Made by a program: the position numbers and the translations under genes. DNA of 64,000 bases, taken from positions 1-64,000 of the forward strand of contig JAAKBF010000247.1 in NCBI GenBank assembly GCA_012656075.1, in the 5' to 3' direction. The notes below the pieces were generated by a model. That model saw only the letters and a program-made list of their open reading frames with translations. It ran no database searches and was not told the origin of the DNA. Shown piece by piece: positions 11,713 to 22,359 of the stretch (positions are counted from its first letter, which is position 1; the number at the start of each line of letters is the position of its first letter). The DNA comes from Phytophthora hibernalis (Eukaryota; Oomycota; Peronosporomycetes; Peronosporales; Peronosporaceae).

Positions 11713-12879
11713 TCAAAGATAGTAAGGTGTCTCAATGGATGTACCAGCTTCGTTATTTGGCACAGTGGCTGGCCTTCCGTCTGGACCACTCTTGTTGCAG
11801 TAGTTTATGGCGTTGTAGAAGACAAGGCCCGTTACCACGTACACGCCGGCGCAGACCACACCGATTGTAACCACCGTCGAGTCGGAGCTCACACCAAAGT
11901 CGGTGTATCGTGGAAGGCTGATGGCCAAGATAATTCCGGTGATATTCTCCACACAACGCCACACATGTAGCTGCAAAAGGTTCTTGCTTTGCAGCGCTGC
12001 GATGGCTGAGCCATAGCTCGCAGTTAAATTGGAGCCGTCGACGATGAAAAGCGTGAAGAACGGAAATAACACAATTGCTCGAGGCAACTGGTCAACGAAT
12101 CGTTGACTCGGGTGTGCCAAGCGCAGCTTAGCAGTCCAGAGAATGGCAAACAGCGTGATTGCAATCCCGTACACGACGATAGCCAAGCCCTTTGTCATGG
12201 CCACCAGCAAAATCGCTCCCAACCGAAACACAAACTGACCCACCAGAAAACAAAAGCCAGGATCTGCATGCCACTTCCATCTTCTTTCGCAACGTACGCT
12301 GCTGTGCCGCGCGTCAGCGTCACGAACGTGGAGACAACTGTGAAAATATCGAGGAATTTCCACTTGCGGTAGTGGATAGTGGCGTTCGCTTGCAGGACGA
12401 ACAGCGGAATATCCCGCACTATGACTTGAATGAAAGTAGCGTACAGAAGCCCGTGGTGTAACTGCTTGGCTTGCTGTTGCATGTCGTCTGCTGTCCTTCC
12501 CACAGCTGTATCCCCGCCAACAGTGTACGTCCTTGCACCATCTACTGGGTCGGCATCGTCATCGTTAGTCTTTTTGCCTCTCTCTCTTGAAGACCGAGTA
12601 GATGGTCTCGACGAACACTCGCATCTGCAGAAATCCAATGGAGAATCCCAGCAGCTTATTCAGCCACTTGTGATGCGTGAAGCGATTCGGATAGAGCCCA
12701 TCGATGCCAAGCCCCACGAAACCCATGACGACGCCATTCAGCACGAGGAACACGATGGACAGGATGTACTCCTCCAGCCACTTGCGGTTGATGTACTCGT
12801 AATTGAGGATCACGTCCGTCACCACCGTCGACAGCTCGTATGCTGCGCACACGACCTCGAACACGACACCCAGCCTCAT
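11713..12879 (-). CDS. multi-pass membrane protein, unrecognised, two frame breaks
   Basis: ATG 12879 (an in-frame ATG also at 12966) opens MRLGVVFEVVCAAYEL. The protein has about eight hydrophobic segments, including YILSIVFLVLNGVVMGFVGL, a central TFIQVIVRDIPLFVLQ block, TKGLAIVVYGIAITLFAIL and VGVVCAGVYVVTGLVFY, and ends TSIETPYYL. An Asp/Arg-rich cytosolic loop lies between the second and third segments. The frame changes inside a (GA)n run near 12,580 and again near 12,225. In both places coding resumes with the same style of protein, and no intron fits. The overall plan recalls XK-related scramblases, but the similarity is weak, so I leave it unnamed. It is head-to-head with DNA ligase IV (about 190 bp apart). 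Confidence 0.55.
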
Positions 12880-12996
12880 TGCAAATGCAAAATGCCAAAT
12901 GACCTGCCTCGATGGTTCACACCCATTCGTACATGCCAGAACATGGGTACACTGCGGTACACACATCGATACTTCAACTTTTTCCGCGGATTCATC

Positions 12997-13010
12997 TCAT
13001 TGGTCAAAAT
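12997..13010 (+). promoter_or_regulatory. possible oomycete initiator (Inr-like) element upstream of LIG4
   Basis: TCATTGGTCAAAAT lies 56-69 bp before the ligase IV ATG. It resembles the oomycete Inr core (TCATTYYNCAWTTT) at TCATT and CAA but not at the pyrimidine pair or the final T run. The position fits a transcription start; the match is partial. Confidence 0.3.
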
Positions 13011-13065
13011 CCATCGACCATCACTCCCGCGCACAAAGGCAACAAACCATTCCGCACTTGTCAAG

Positions 13066-15999
13066 ATGCCGCTAGAGGCTTCCGCCACTGCGGCGCGGCT
13101 TTCGTTCACGGCGCTGTGCTCTGTGCTCAAGGGCGTGGAGGCCACGCGCGTCAACGAGGCCAAGCTGCGGCTGCTGTTTAGTCCCGAGCTGCGTGCCCAG
13201 GTGGGAGAGGGCGACCTGTACCCGCTCATCCGCCTGGTGCTGCCCCAGCTGGACCGGGAGCGCACGTACATGCTCAAGGAGAAAAAGATCGCCAAGATTT
13301 ACGTGCAGGTGTTGGGCCTATCACCGGCCAGCAAAGACGCGCAGAAGTTGGAGCACTTTAATGACCCAAAGATCGTCGATAGCAAGTCGGTGGGTGACTT
13401 TGCCGCTGTGCTCTACGAGGTAATGCTCTACCGTAGTGCGGCGAGTAAATCCAGACAGCAACACGCGCTGCAAGATGTGAACGATCTGTTGGACGCTCTG
13501 GTTCGAGCTGACAGTAATGTAGCCAGGAAGAAAGTGTTCATGACGCTGGCGACCGAGTACTCTGCCGACGAGCAGAAGTGGATCATCCGAGTGGTGCTTA
13601 AGGACCTCAAGATCGGATTACGACACGAACGCGTGCTTAAATTTATTCATCCGGATGCCATGGAAATGTACAATCATACCAACGACCTGCATAAGGTCTG
13701 TACGGACTTGAAGAACTCGGCCGTGAGGTATGTGCCGCAGCTGCAGCCTTTTCAGGTTTTCTCGCCGATGCTCGCGAAAAGAGTGCACTTTGGAGAGTGC
13801 ATCAGCGCAATTAATGCGGATGCCTTTGTAATGGAGCCTAAGCTGGATGGAGAGCGGATCACGTGCCACGTGCTGGGCAAGGAGGTGCAGTTTATATCGA
13901 GGAATGGAATCAATTACACGGAGAATTACGCGCCGTCCATTAGGCCGCATGTGTTATCCCAACTGGAACCTGGGGTGGACTGCATTTTGGACGGCGAGAT
14001 GATGGTCTGGGATAATGTGGAGTATCGCCTTCGAGAGTTTGGACTTCTAAAGAATACGGCGAATGCGGTGCGCAAGGGGAAGCAACAAATCGATGGTTGT
14101 GTTACGTTGTGTGGGATATAGTTTACCTTGGCGGGGCCAAAGCTGAGCAATTGATCCGCGAAGTTTTCAAAGGTCCAGGTGAAGTGAGTGCGGTTATGGG
14201 TCTACCTCTTCACGCTCGACGTAAACTGCTTCTCCGCATTTTAAAACCGCTAGATCATCGTATCATCATTATTGAACAGAAGCTTGTCAACGACAAGACG
14301 CCAAAAGAAAGGCATGAGAAAGTCATGGCAGAAGTGGATAAACAGGTTTCAAACGGAGGAGAGGGAGTGATTATGAAAGATATCAACGCACATTACATGT
14401 GTGGTGAAACCAGTAGGAAGTCGAAAAAGTGGCTGAAGCTGAAGCCCGATTACGCTGGTATGACAACGGATCTGGACGCTATTATCGTTGGTGGATTTTA
14501 CGGAACTGGACGACGCCGAAGTGGCAATGTGTCAGTATTTCTGCTGGGTGTACTTGCTCACTCCTTGGACGAAAACAAAGCGGCAGAAGCCACAAAGCCG
14601 GGGGCTGCATGCCCAGCCGTGTACACGTTTGCAAAAGTTGGTACTGGATACAATTTGGAGGAGTTGGAGCAAATGCGTCAAGAGTTAGAACCGTACTGGC
14701 AGCCTTGGGACGACAACGATATCCCGCCCCATTTGAATGGCTGGAAACCACAAAAGAGTGACATAAGACCTGATGTTTGGATTGATCCACGACATTCAAA
14801 GATTCTCGAAGTGTACGGATTTGAGTTGTCATTCACGACCCTGTATAGCACAGGTCTAACTATCCGATTCCCTCGTTGCAAGGCAATTCGCAACGACAAG
14901 GAATGGTATCAGTGCATCGATCTTCAGGATCTAAACGCTGCGCGCGGAAGTCTATCAGCTAGGCGTGCATCTGAGGTGGGGCAGAAAAGTGTTGCTAAGC
15001 GTGCTAAGAGGCGCAAAACAGTTTCATCTCGGCGTCCTTGTGGAGTCCTTGCTGGATATGCTCAAGCGGATCTGAAAGGTGTTGAACAAGAACGAAACGT
15101 GTTTGAAGGAAAAGAATTTTGCGTGCTGCCTGAAAATACGAATCCCCTCGCCGAGTCTTGGGTCAGCGATACCAGACGGTATTATCCAAGAGCATGTCAA
15201 GCAACTATCGAAGCAGACAATTGAAAAGCTGTTGCACTCCTTTGGCGGAACTATTGTGCAAAATCCGATAGAAAGTACAAGCTACGTCGTGGCTGCAGGA
15301 GACGCAGGATTCAAAGTGGTGAATCTAAAGAAGCAAGGTTTGCACAACATAGTGCATATTCGATGGGTGTATAGCTGCGTGGCAGCATCGCGTTTGGCGC
15401 CTCTCAAGGCGGGTGATTTCATTTTCGCTACTGCCCCACAACGAGAACTTTTGGCGAAGGAATATGATCGTTACGGAGACCATTTTACAGAACATATTAG
15501 TCCAGATGAATTGCGGCGCATTTTACGGGATAAATCAAGCTCAACTGTAGCCAGCCACGCAGCTGGTGAACATGAACCCGAATCCCGACCTTGGCAAGTC
15601 CAAATAAAGAGCTTGGCGATGGAAGAAGCGGAAGCGATGGACTGCGAATTCACGTTCTTATCGCATTGTGTGGTGTATTTCCAACATTATACAGTGACAA
15701 ACGATCCGATGTGTGACGATGAAGATGAGGATATTATCTCGCTGGGGCGAACGAAGTTGCTCGAGCAGCAGTTGAGGCTTTATGGTGGAGTGGTCGCTCG
15801 TGAGATTGATTCCTCAGTCACACATATTGTTGTAGCATCAGCATTGGACCGCGATCAACTGGAGCAGCTGATGCCAGCTATTCGCGACTTGCGACATCAA
15901 GGTTTGCCAGAACCTCGAACCGTTACGAAAGAGTGGATCCAGCAATGCGTGGAGCATCGAACCCAAGTGCCTGATGATGATTTTGTAGTGCATGTGTAG
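13066..15999 (+). CDS. LIG4: DNA ligase IV, two frame breaks
   Basis: ATG 13066 begins an intronless frame of about 977 residues. An N-terminal DNA-binding domain is followed by the nucleotidyltransferase core: motif I EPKLDGERI with the adenylated Lys, motif III FISRNGINYTENYAP, motif IIIa DGEMMVWD, motif IV GGEGVIMKD and motif V WLKLKPDYAG. The first BRCT (FEGKEFCVLP ... FGGTIVQNP) and the second (HCVVYFQHYTVTND ... VTKEWIQQCVEH) flank an XRCC4-interaction-like linker with KEYDRYGDHF. Breaks lie near 14,096 (one missing base before LCYVVWDI) and near 15,160 (probably one extra G in a GGG run). Protein similarity continues smoothly across both. It seals double-strand breaks in end joining in the nucleus. 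Confidence 0.93.
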
Positions 16000-16106
16000 T
16001 GCTTTTTGTCTAGGCTGCTGCAAGTCCAAGAACACATATTTATTTCAACCGTTCACCCTCCCTCACACTCATGCAGATCCTGTTCGTCGTCAACAAGCAA
16101 CGTCGT

Positions 16107-17654
16107 TTATTCAAAGTGAGAAGGGTCCGCGCACCAGTCGAAATCGCCGAAGTAGAAGTTCTCTTCTTCGTCAAACATAGCGCCCTGCGGTTCTCTCTCT
16201 CGTAGACGAGGTGCCCTTCAACTTGCTGTGAAGTGAAAATTTCTTCAAAGTTGGATGTATCGAGCTCGCTTGCAAGCGTTGGGGTGATCGGCGGAGATAC
16301 CTGCTTCGTCTCAAGACGGTTCCAGCTTATATTTGCGAAGAACTGATGGTCAAAAATGTCTTGCATTCCGTTGGGGCCGTTGCCCAGACGCTGATTGGCA
16401 TCCTTGTGCAGCAGCCCAGACAGGAAGTCGCACAACTCCGGAGAGAAGTGATTCGGGAAGCTTGGCTCTTCCTCCTCAATCTTGCGGAAAAGCAAGGTAC
16501 GATCCCGTGGTGAGTAAAAGGGCGGGTATCCCGTGAGCAGTTCATACACCACGCAGCCAAAACTCCACAGGTCAGCCGCTAGGCCGTAACCAGCACCACG
16601 CACCACCTCAGGAGCGATGTAGTCGGCCGATCCGCAGAAGCTGGTGCAGCTTTGCTCTGACCGATGCATCTGCTCGCGAGCAAAACCAAAGTCGGCCAAA
16701 CGCAGGAAACCAGCTTGATCAAGCAAGATGTTTTCGGGCTTGAGGTCGCGGTACAAGATGCCACGGTCGTGGAGATAGCGCAGTGCCAGCGCGATGGAGG
16801 CTGCGTAGAAGAGCACATGGTCTTCGGGTAGTCGGTTTTTCGCGAACTTCTCCAGCAGGAAGTACATGTCGCCACCGGGGCAATACTCCAGCACAAAGTT
16901 GAGCGCATCAGGGGTTTCGAATGAGCAGTACATCTTGGTGATGAAAGGGTGGTTCACCGAGCACAGCACCTTCTTCTCCGTCAACAGACGTCTCGCCTCA
17001 CGACCCGCGTTCTTGTCCCCGTTCAATCCGCTGATGCTGCCAAGCTTCGACTTGTACACCACCTTCACCGCGAAAAGGCGGTTGGGGCACGCGCGCAAGC
17101 GGCACAGCAGCACGGTACCGTACGAACCTGATCCAATGATGCGAACAATGTCAAAGACGTATCGCGTAGGGTCCCGACAAACCATCAGGTCCTCCTCCTG
17201 CACTGTCTCCTCGTGCTGCAGCACCTCCTCCATTGAGTGTCTCGGGTGTACGTCCGCATCCAACACCAATGTGCTGGACGAAGAGGACGCCGAGAAGGGT
17301 GGCGGGGCCTTCAGCGAGCTGTACGAGCAGTCCCAATCGTTGTTTCCACTCGACGGTGCCGTGCTCGACGACGAAGGGGGATGCCGCCTTCAAGCAACTA
17401 TAGGAACAGTCCCAGTCGTTGTTGCCACTGGACGCCGGTTTCTTCTTGTCGACGGCGTTGGGCAAGTTGCCTCCGTTCCTCATGGCGTCCTCCAGCGACA
17501 CCTTGGCGAAGGAGCTGGCCAGCAGCTGCGCGAACGTCCACGTCTTGACGTTGCCCCACTTCTTGTAGTCCAGCGCGGCCTTGGGGCTCTTCACTCTGCT
17601 GGATGTCGGCCATTCCTGCTCATTGGTCTCGACTGACTTGGAGATAGGCGCCAT
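16107..17654 (-). CDS. AGC-family Ser/Thr protein kinase, two frame breaks
   Basis: The kinase core is complete: glycine loop GSGSYGTV, catalytic Lys in FAVKVV, YRDLKPENIL, DFGFA, activation loop SFCGSADYIAPEV and LWSFGCVVYELLTGYPPF. An AGC tail follows. After VYERE the frame shifts by two in a (GA)n run (about 16,195). The shifted frame encodes the turn and hydrophobic-motif region with NFYFGDFDW and ends at a stop at 16,107, as expected for the family. The N-terminal extension from ATG 17654 contains two copies of the motif SSGNNDWDCSYS. They are separated by another one-base break in a C run (about 17,370). The hydrophobic motif has Asp where AKT/S6K have a phospho-Ser/Thr. The substrate is unknown. 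Confidence 0.85.
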
Positions 17655-18255
17655 CTGCTCTTGGATTCCTGTCGCTTCCTACTGGACGGCACGTGCTGCG
17701 TCCGCGTCCGACTCCGCTGCTGCTTCTTCCTGGGCAGAGCTCTGGGCGGCGCAAAGCATCGAATGGGGCGCTTGACGCTCCGGAATCTCTTGGGGGTTCG
17801 GGGCACTCTCGCTCCTTGAGTCGGAGGGAAGCAACACAAAAGCAGATGTGAGTGGCGCCGAGGCAGTGAATGCGCAAAGACCGGAAACATACAAATTTCA
17901 AGTCGTTACTGAAGACGACGGAATTTTGGCTGGGGAGGAGAAACGACTTGCGTTTCCCATGACCTGCCAATGGCAATGATCCCGATACCGGTACCTGTAT
18001 CCTGCTCTGCCGCCCGCAATGTATGCGGAGACCAACTCAGTGAGATGGTCCCCGCGCAGGCATATGAGAACGCCGTCTGCTGCAGCTATTAAGTGGTGGT
18101 GGTGCAGATGACCACCTCAAACCAGCCGCGACCTTCGTTCGAACAGTGTGTGGTGCCGCACCGGCAAGGGATATCTTCAATATGCCTCATCTCATTAACC
18201 TAAGAAAGTAGAATACGTTTGGGTTCTCCGCGATGAAGGCAGGATTCGGCGAGGC

Positions 18256-18744
18256 TATTGTACTGGCGAGATGCAATAGAAAGCTCTTTGTTTACTCTAG
18301 CTATCCTGTGCTTGCTGTTCACGCAGCTCGGAGTTTGAGCGGCAGGGCACCGATCAAATTGCGACGGATAAAAGTGGCTGATCGTGGATGCACGAAGCAT
18401 TTTTGTCGATATCTCCCGCCCGAAGGCACATATACAGCGGAACTTTGCGTCAGAATGTAGCTTGGACGCTCACCCTTCAGAAAAACATGCTTTCAGCCGC
18501 AGCGGAAGCCCTGGAAGAGAGCTGCATATTGTTCATCTTGACACAGCGAGCATCTCTGACAAGCAAATTGGTACATAAAACGCTCGTAAAAAAGCAGCGA
18601 TGCCTTTGAGCCATACGCTTTAAACGAGCTTAAAAGAGAAGAGACAGAGCTTTCAAGAAAAAAAGCTTGGTGCAATCTGATAATTAGGTACAGAGTTATG
18701 GGCCGCCAAAAGTTGGTGGTGCATTTCATCTCGCCAGTACAATA
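18256..18744. repeat. possible small transposon remnant bounded by 18-bp inverted repeats
   Basis: TATTGTACTGGCGAGATG at 18,256-18,273 recurs as its exact reverse complement at 18,727-18,744. The 489-bp interval has no gene. No target-site duplication is evident at the borders, so the call as a MITE is tentative. Confidence 0.45.
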
Positions 18745-19116
18745 CCGGTACATGTAGAAGAGCTCTTAAGAAGTTGTTGTTCTTGGTCCGTTGAGGTCTC
18801 GGCTCATGACCACGCGCACAAGTACACCTCCCAATTTCCCTTTGATCTTGGCTCTGGAGAAGCCTTGAAAGTTGATCAGACGTCCGTTGGGCCGCTTCAT
18901 TTTGTTGTCGAGAAGCATTTCGAAGTTGTACCTGCAGTAGCGCTGTGCCAACTGAGATGGTCCATTTCGCTCAAGACGCCTGCTACTTGAAGTACCTTTC
19001 TACCGGTAAGAGTGCGTCATTCAAACTCGTGCTAAAATGGCGGCGTGCATTCCTAATATCCTAGGTTGCGACTGGAATTTATTGGTGGCGAAGCGCCTCC
19101 TTCAACGCACATTACT

Positions 19117-19157
19117 GTAGTTCGTATCACTTGAAGGCTTCAAGTGATACAAACTAC
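19117..19157. repeat. 41-bp near-perfect palindrome
   Basis: A 20-bp arm (19,117-19,136) and its reverse complement (19,138-19,157) differ at one position and are separated by one base. The structure would form a strong hairpin in RNA or a cruciform in DNA. Confidence 0.8.
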
Positions 19158-19280
19158 ATGTACTACACCACACTTGTCACCCGACCAAAAGTTTGTGTAC
19201 GAAAAGCTCAGACGCTCGGTGATGGAAACACTACCATTTTCGGTATTTCATTACTCGGAAATGCTAACGTCGAAACCCCT

Positions 19281-21653
19281 TTAGACAGCTACGGCGACCT
19301 GCAGCCCGACGGTCTTAACGCCATCCCGGCATCGCGTGGCAGCGTTGTATAGTGCCCATGACCGAGAGAGCCCGTCATCCATGGTCGCGTTCTTGAGCTT
19401 GTGCAGCGAGTCCACCGGGTCGACAGTCGCCGCGTTCACAAGCAGTAGTGACAGCCACGTGTTATTGCTGTTCTTCATGGTTACGATCTTTTCCTTGGAC
19501 AGAATGTCGTTCCACTCCTGCTCAACGAATATCGAGGTGCGGGCCAACTCGTTAATCGGAGACACCGGGATCATCTGAATGCCGTGGATAGCATATTTTT
19601 CATCCAGGAACCACGTGTTGTAGTAGACCTTGTTGTCGAAGAAGATGCCCGTGACGTGGTTGCGCACGATAGCTGGCGGGTGAACCGTGTTGTCGGACTC
19701 TAGCAAGAAGTACGTTCGGATCGCGTGCGCGTTCAGGCGCAGCATTAGGCTGCCGAGGTCTTCCACCGCCTTATGGCCGGTCACTTTGCCCCATAGCGTC
19801 ATTCCGTAGTAAAAATTGATATCTTCAGACGTGCTCTCTTCATCCTTGCCATTGTCTAATAGCGTAACGCCACGCGAATACGAGTGACCATGAAACCAGG
19901 AAAAATGGCGGAATCTCGGAAAGTATTGGTCTTCAAGACTCGGGTTCGCGACATCGCGCAGCATCGTCCAAATGATATTTTCCAACTCCGGCATACGAGA
20001 CCAGTTCGGATCCAGGTGCTTCAGAATGGCCGACGCTGTCACGAAATAGCCGAAATGGTAATGGTGATCGTTGTAGATGCCACTGCCAAAGTCCATGTAC
20101 AGCCAACCAGTTTTGAAAATTAAGCTGGAAACAACTCCACGGTACAGTGTTTCGTATACGAGGGGCGGGGACAGTGTGTTGTTCAGCATTGGTTCAATCA
20201 GCGTCTCCAGCTTTTCAAGGCAGTACGTTAACAAAGTTGTGTCTGGGCCCACAACCGAGCTGTCCGCTGCCATCAAACACAGCGACGCGTACTTCTGGAA
20301 ATACTTGCCATTGTAGTACCAGCTATCAGCATCCATTTTCCAGTCCGCGATGATATCCTCCTGCAATGTCCTCAACATATCCGTTTCAAGTACCACCCAA
20401 GGAGATGGTTTGTTCTTCGGATAGAAGTCAACCTCGAAGTCTGCTTCCGGCTCCACGAACGCCCATATTGTCGAAATTTGGCCGATCATTTCTCCACGAG
20501 TGGTAGAATGCATCACGATGGCACCCTGACTGCTCGCTGTTGTCGGAGATCCGCTCAGCGACGCCACCTGATGCGGCAACGCGAAATGAAGCAGACCCAC
20601 CGAATCACAAGTGCTGCCTTCGGTGGCCCAGTGCAGCGAGTACCCCGTGCGCGACTCCATCGACACACTGCCTCCGAGCACCATACACGACGCAAACTCG
20701 TCATACACGGTGTCGTCAGAGTTTTCAGGAAGCACAGCCACTCGAATGGTGCCAGAATACCCTGTGTCTGCAACAAGTGACGAACCCGATGCGTTCACCG
20801 AGAAAACTACCGATTCCTCTACATGGAACGAAATACTCTTGTCGCTCGCGTACAGCACCCACGTCTGGCTGTTGTTGAGGTGAATGACAAATTTGCCTGG
20901 TGACGAGTCATCCACGGCTGTGATGTCGTGCTCGGTGTCTATTCGCGGGATGAGTCCGTCGTATTTGGCCGACACAAATGCCATGCCACTCACGAGCGCA
21001 GAGTCCATGCATTTGCCACTGTCCGGGTCACATGTGCGAAGGTTGACTCCGATATCGGACCACGAGTAGACTTCGTAGTTTGGTTTGGATGAGTTGAAGA
21101 ATTCTGTTGCTGAAAGAGTGAGGTCATTGTGAATTCCATGCGTGTACCATTTGACCGTGCCGTTTACCTCCGGTGCGATCTCCCGGTAGGTGTATGGGTA
21201 GCACGCTTGAATGCCGTAAGGTGCTTCTTTCGGCAACAGTAGTGAGTACGGTTGGGCCCATGCTGGGAAGTTTTCGGATCTGTTTGTTGCAGTGGCGTGA
21301 ATCAAGTTACCCCACCACTTGTTCGTCGGAATGGGCTGATTGAGGGCCTCCTCAGCGACGTTAATGATCGGCGCCAACTTGGCAAGAGTGCCATTCCGTT
21401 TGAATAGCTCCTGGATGGTTCCTCGGTGCCAAATGCTGCGAAGTACCCACCGGTCGTCGAACCCTGCTGGGTACTTGTCGTGGCTTCTGGGGTGTTGGGG
21501 GCGAGTACCGATCAATTTTTCGGTGGCACGTTCCACTGTCCCATCCAGGAAGTTGAAACCCTCACCAACATCAGGATCTTCTAGCGTGGCTTGCGCTGTT
21601 CTTGCCGCGACCACTGTGACAACAGCAGCCCTGGCCCACACCGAAAACTTCAT
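19281..21653 (-). CDS. secreted GH81 endo-1,3-beta-glucanase, copy 1 (intact)
   Basis: A single uninterrupted 790-residue frame from ATG 21653. The first ~22 residues form a signal peptide (MKFSVWARAAVVTVV ... AQA). The GH81 fold is marked by IPTNKWWGNLI, an N-terminal beta-sandwich, DHHYHFGYFV, HFSWFHGHSYSRG and the acidic block GKDEESTSEDINFYYG, which carries the expected catalytic Glu residues; KYAIHGIQMIPVSP lies near the end. Many N-x-S/T sites fit secretion. The enzyme hydrolyses 1,3-beta-glucan, the main oomycete wall polymer, so wall remodelling is likely. A frameshifted paralogue lies next to it in the same orientation, a tandem duplication. Confidence 0.93.
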   Translation of the reverse strand: MKFSVWARAAVVTVVAARTAQATLEDPDVGEGFNFLDGTVERATEKLIGTRPQHPRSHDKYPAGFDDRWVLRSIWHRGTIQELFKRNGTLAKLAPIINVAEEALNQPIPTNKWWGNLIHATATNRSENFPAWAQPYSLLLPKEAPYGIQACYPYTYREIAPEVNGTVKWYTHGIHNDLTLSATEFFNSSKPNYEVYSWSDIGVNLRTCDPDSGKCMDSALVSGMAFVSAKYDGLIPRIDTEHDITAVDDSSPGKFVIHLNNSQTWVLYASDKSISFHVEESVVFSVNASGSSLVADTGYSGTIRVAVLPENSDDTVYDEFASCMVLGGSVSMESRTGYSLHWATEGSTCDSVGLLHFALPHQVASLSGSPTTASSQGAIVMHSTTRGEMIGQISTIWAFVEPEADFEVDFYPKNKPSPWVVLETDMLRTLQEDIIADWKMDADSWYYNGKYFQKYASLCLMAADSSVVGPDTTLLTYCLEKLETLIEPMLNNTLSPPLVYETLYRGVVSSLIFKTGWLYMDFGSGIYNDHHYHFGYFVTASAILKHLDPNWSRMPELENIIWTMLRDVANPSLEDQYFPRFRHFSWFHGHSYSRGVTLLDNGKDEESTSEDINFYYGMTLWGKVTGHKAVEDLGSLMLRLNAHAIRTYFLLESDNTVHPPAIVRNHVTGIFFDNKVYYNTWFLDEKYAIHGIQMIPVSPINELARTSIFVEQEWNDILSKEKIVTMKNSNNTWLSLLLVNAATVDPVDSLHKLKNATMDDGLSRSWALYNAATRCRDGVKTVGLQVAVAV

Positions 21654-22359
21654 CTTCTTTGTAAAATCCTGTGCGAAGGAGTACGTGTGCAGGAAGCAGC
21701 AAGCGTGAGAATAACTTATTCAGAACAACTCGGCTGTCCGAGACAGGAATGAAGGATAGGCTCCCGTACATCGCCACCACGCTTTTTCGACCCTATGGCG
21801 ATTATGATGTAGCCGGTGACTAAGGAGCGTGGAATCCACGCTCCTTATTAATAGTCCACGGTGGATGTGGTCCTGCTGTTTACGCGACACAATGTCGGAG
21901 CGCATCGTGACGCCATGATCCTCCAAATTGCTGTAAATTACCGCCAGTAATGCATGTACAAGAACTGCAACCTGTGGATACATGAGCTACGTAGAAAGCG
22001 CTGCTACGCTTTCTAAAATCGATTCACGCAGTGAGAGTACATATACTGAAGTATTCATCTATCCTGGATACTTCGAAGTACATGTACTTGCCAATTCGCG
22101 AACGTATAATTTGGTTCATCGCTGTATTGTAACGCCGCTCGTTCTCAATTTCAATCGATGAATTTGGAAGTGGAAGAGGCGACTTCGACATGGAATTCAT
22201 GGGATTGGTTTTTTGTGGTCTTTGAGTCGATATTGTAGGGAAATTTATCATCCTGGCTCCTTCAGTGAAGGATCTTCACCAAGGCAGATCGGATCGCCTG
22301 GCCAACATCCATTTCGACAGAGTGTTCCATCGCACTCTGCTTAGCTTTGAGGTAGCTCA
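21654..22359. other. intergenic between tandem GH81 genes, with two hairpins
   Basis: No gene seen. A 13-bp-arm palindrome lies at 21,821-21,847 and a 9-bp-arm hairpin at 21,992-22,015. The stretch should include the promoter of GH81 copy 1 and the 3' end region of copy 2. Confidence 0.5.
21821..21847. repeat. 27-bp perfect palindrome with one-base centre
   Basis: TAAGGAGCGTGGA (21,821-21,833) and its exact reverse complement (21,835-21,847) flank a single A. Confidence 0.85.

Larger units (their letters stand above)
17655..19280. other. 1.6-kb intergenic region with inverted repeats, no gene
   Basis: I find no frame with coding character on either strand. The stretch holds a pair of 18-bp inverted repeats (18,256 and 18,727) and a near-perfect palindrome at 19,117-19,157, listed separately. 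It must also contain the promoter of the AGC kinase at its left end. Confidence 0.5.

Noticed and set aside
12430..13065. Long upstream extension of the ligase IV frame
   Set aside because: The open frame upstream of 13,066 is the antisense of the membrane-protein gene and has no ligase similarity; ATG 13066 fits the family N-terminus.
18200..18760. Short frames between the kinase and GH81 genes
   Set aside because: No coding bias or conserved motif, and the interval is bounded by inverted repeats; treated as non-coding.
21821..22015. Hairpins resembling Rho-independent terminators
   Set aside because: Eukaryotic context, no U-tract in the right place; kept only as palindromes.
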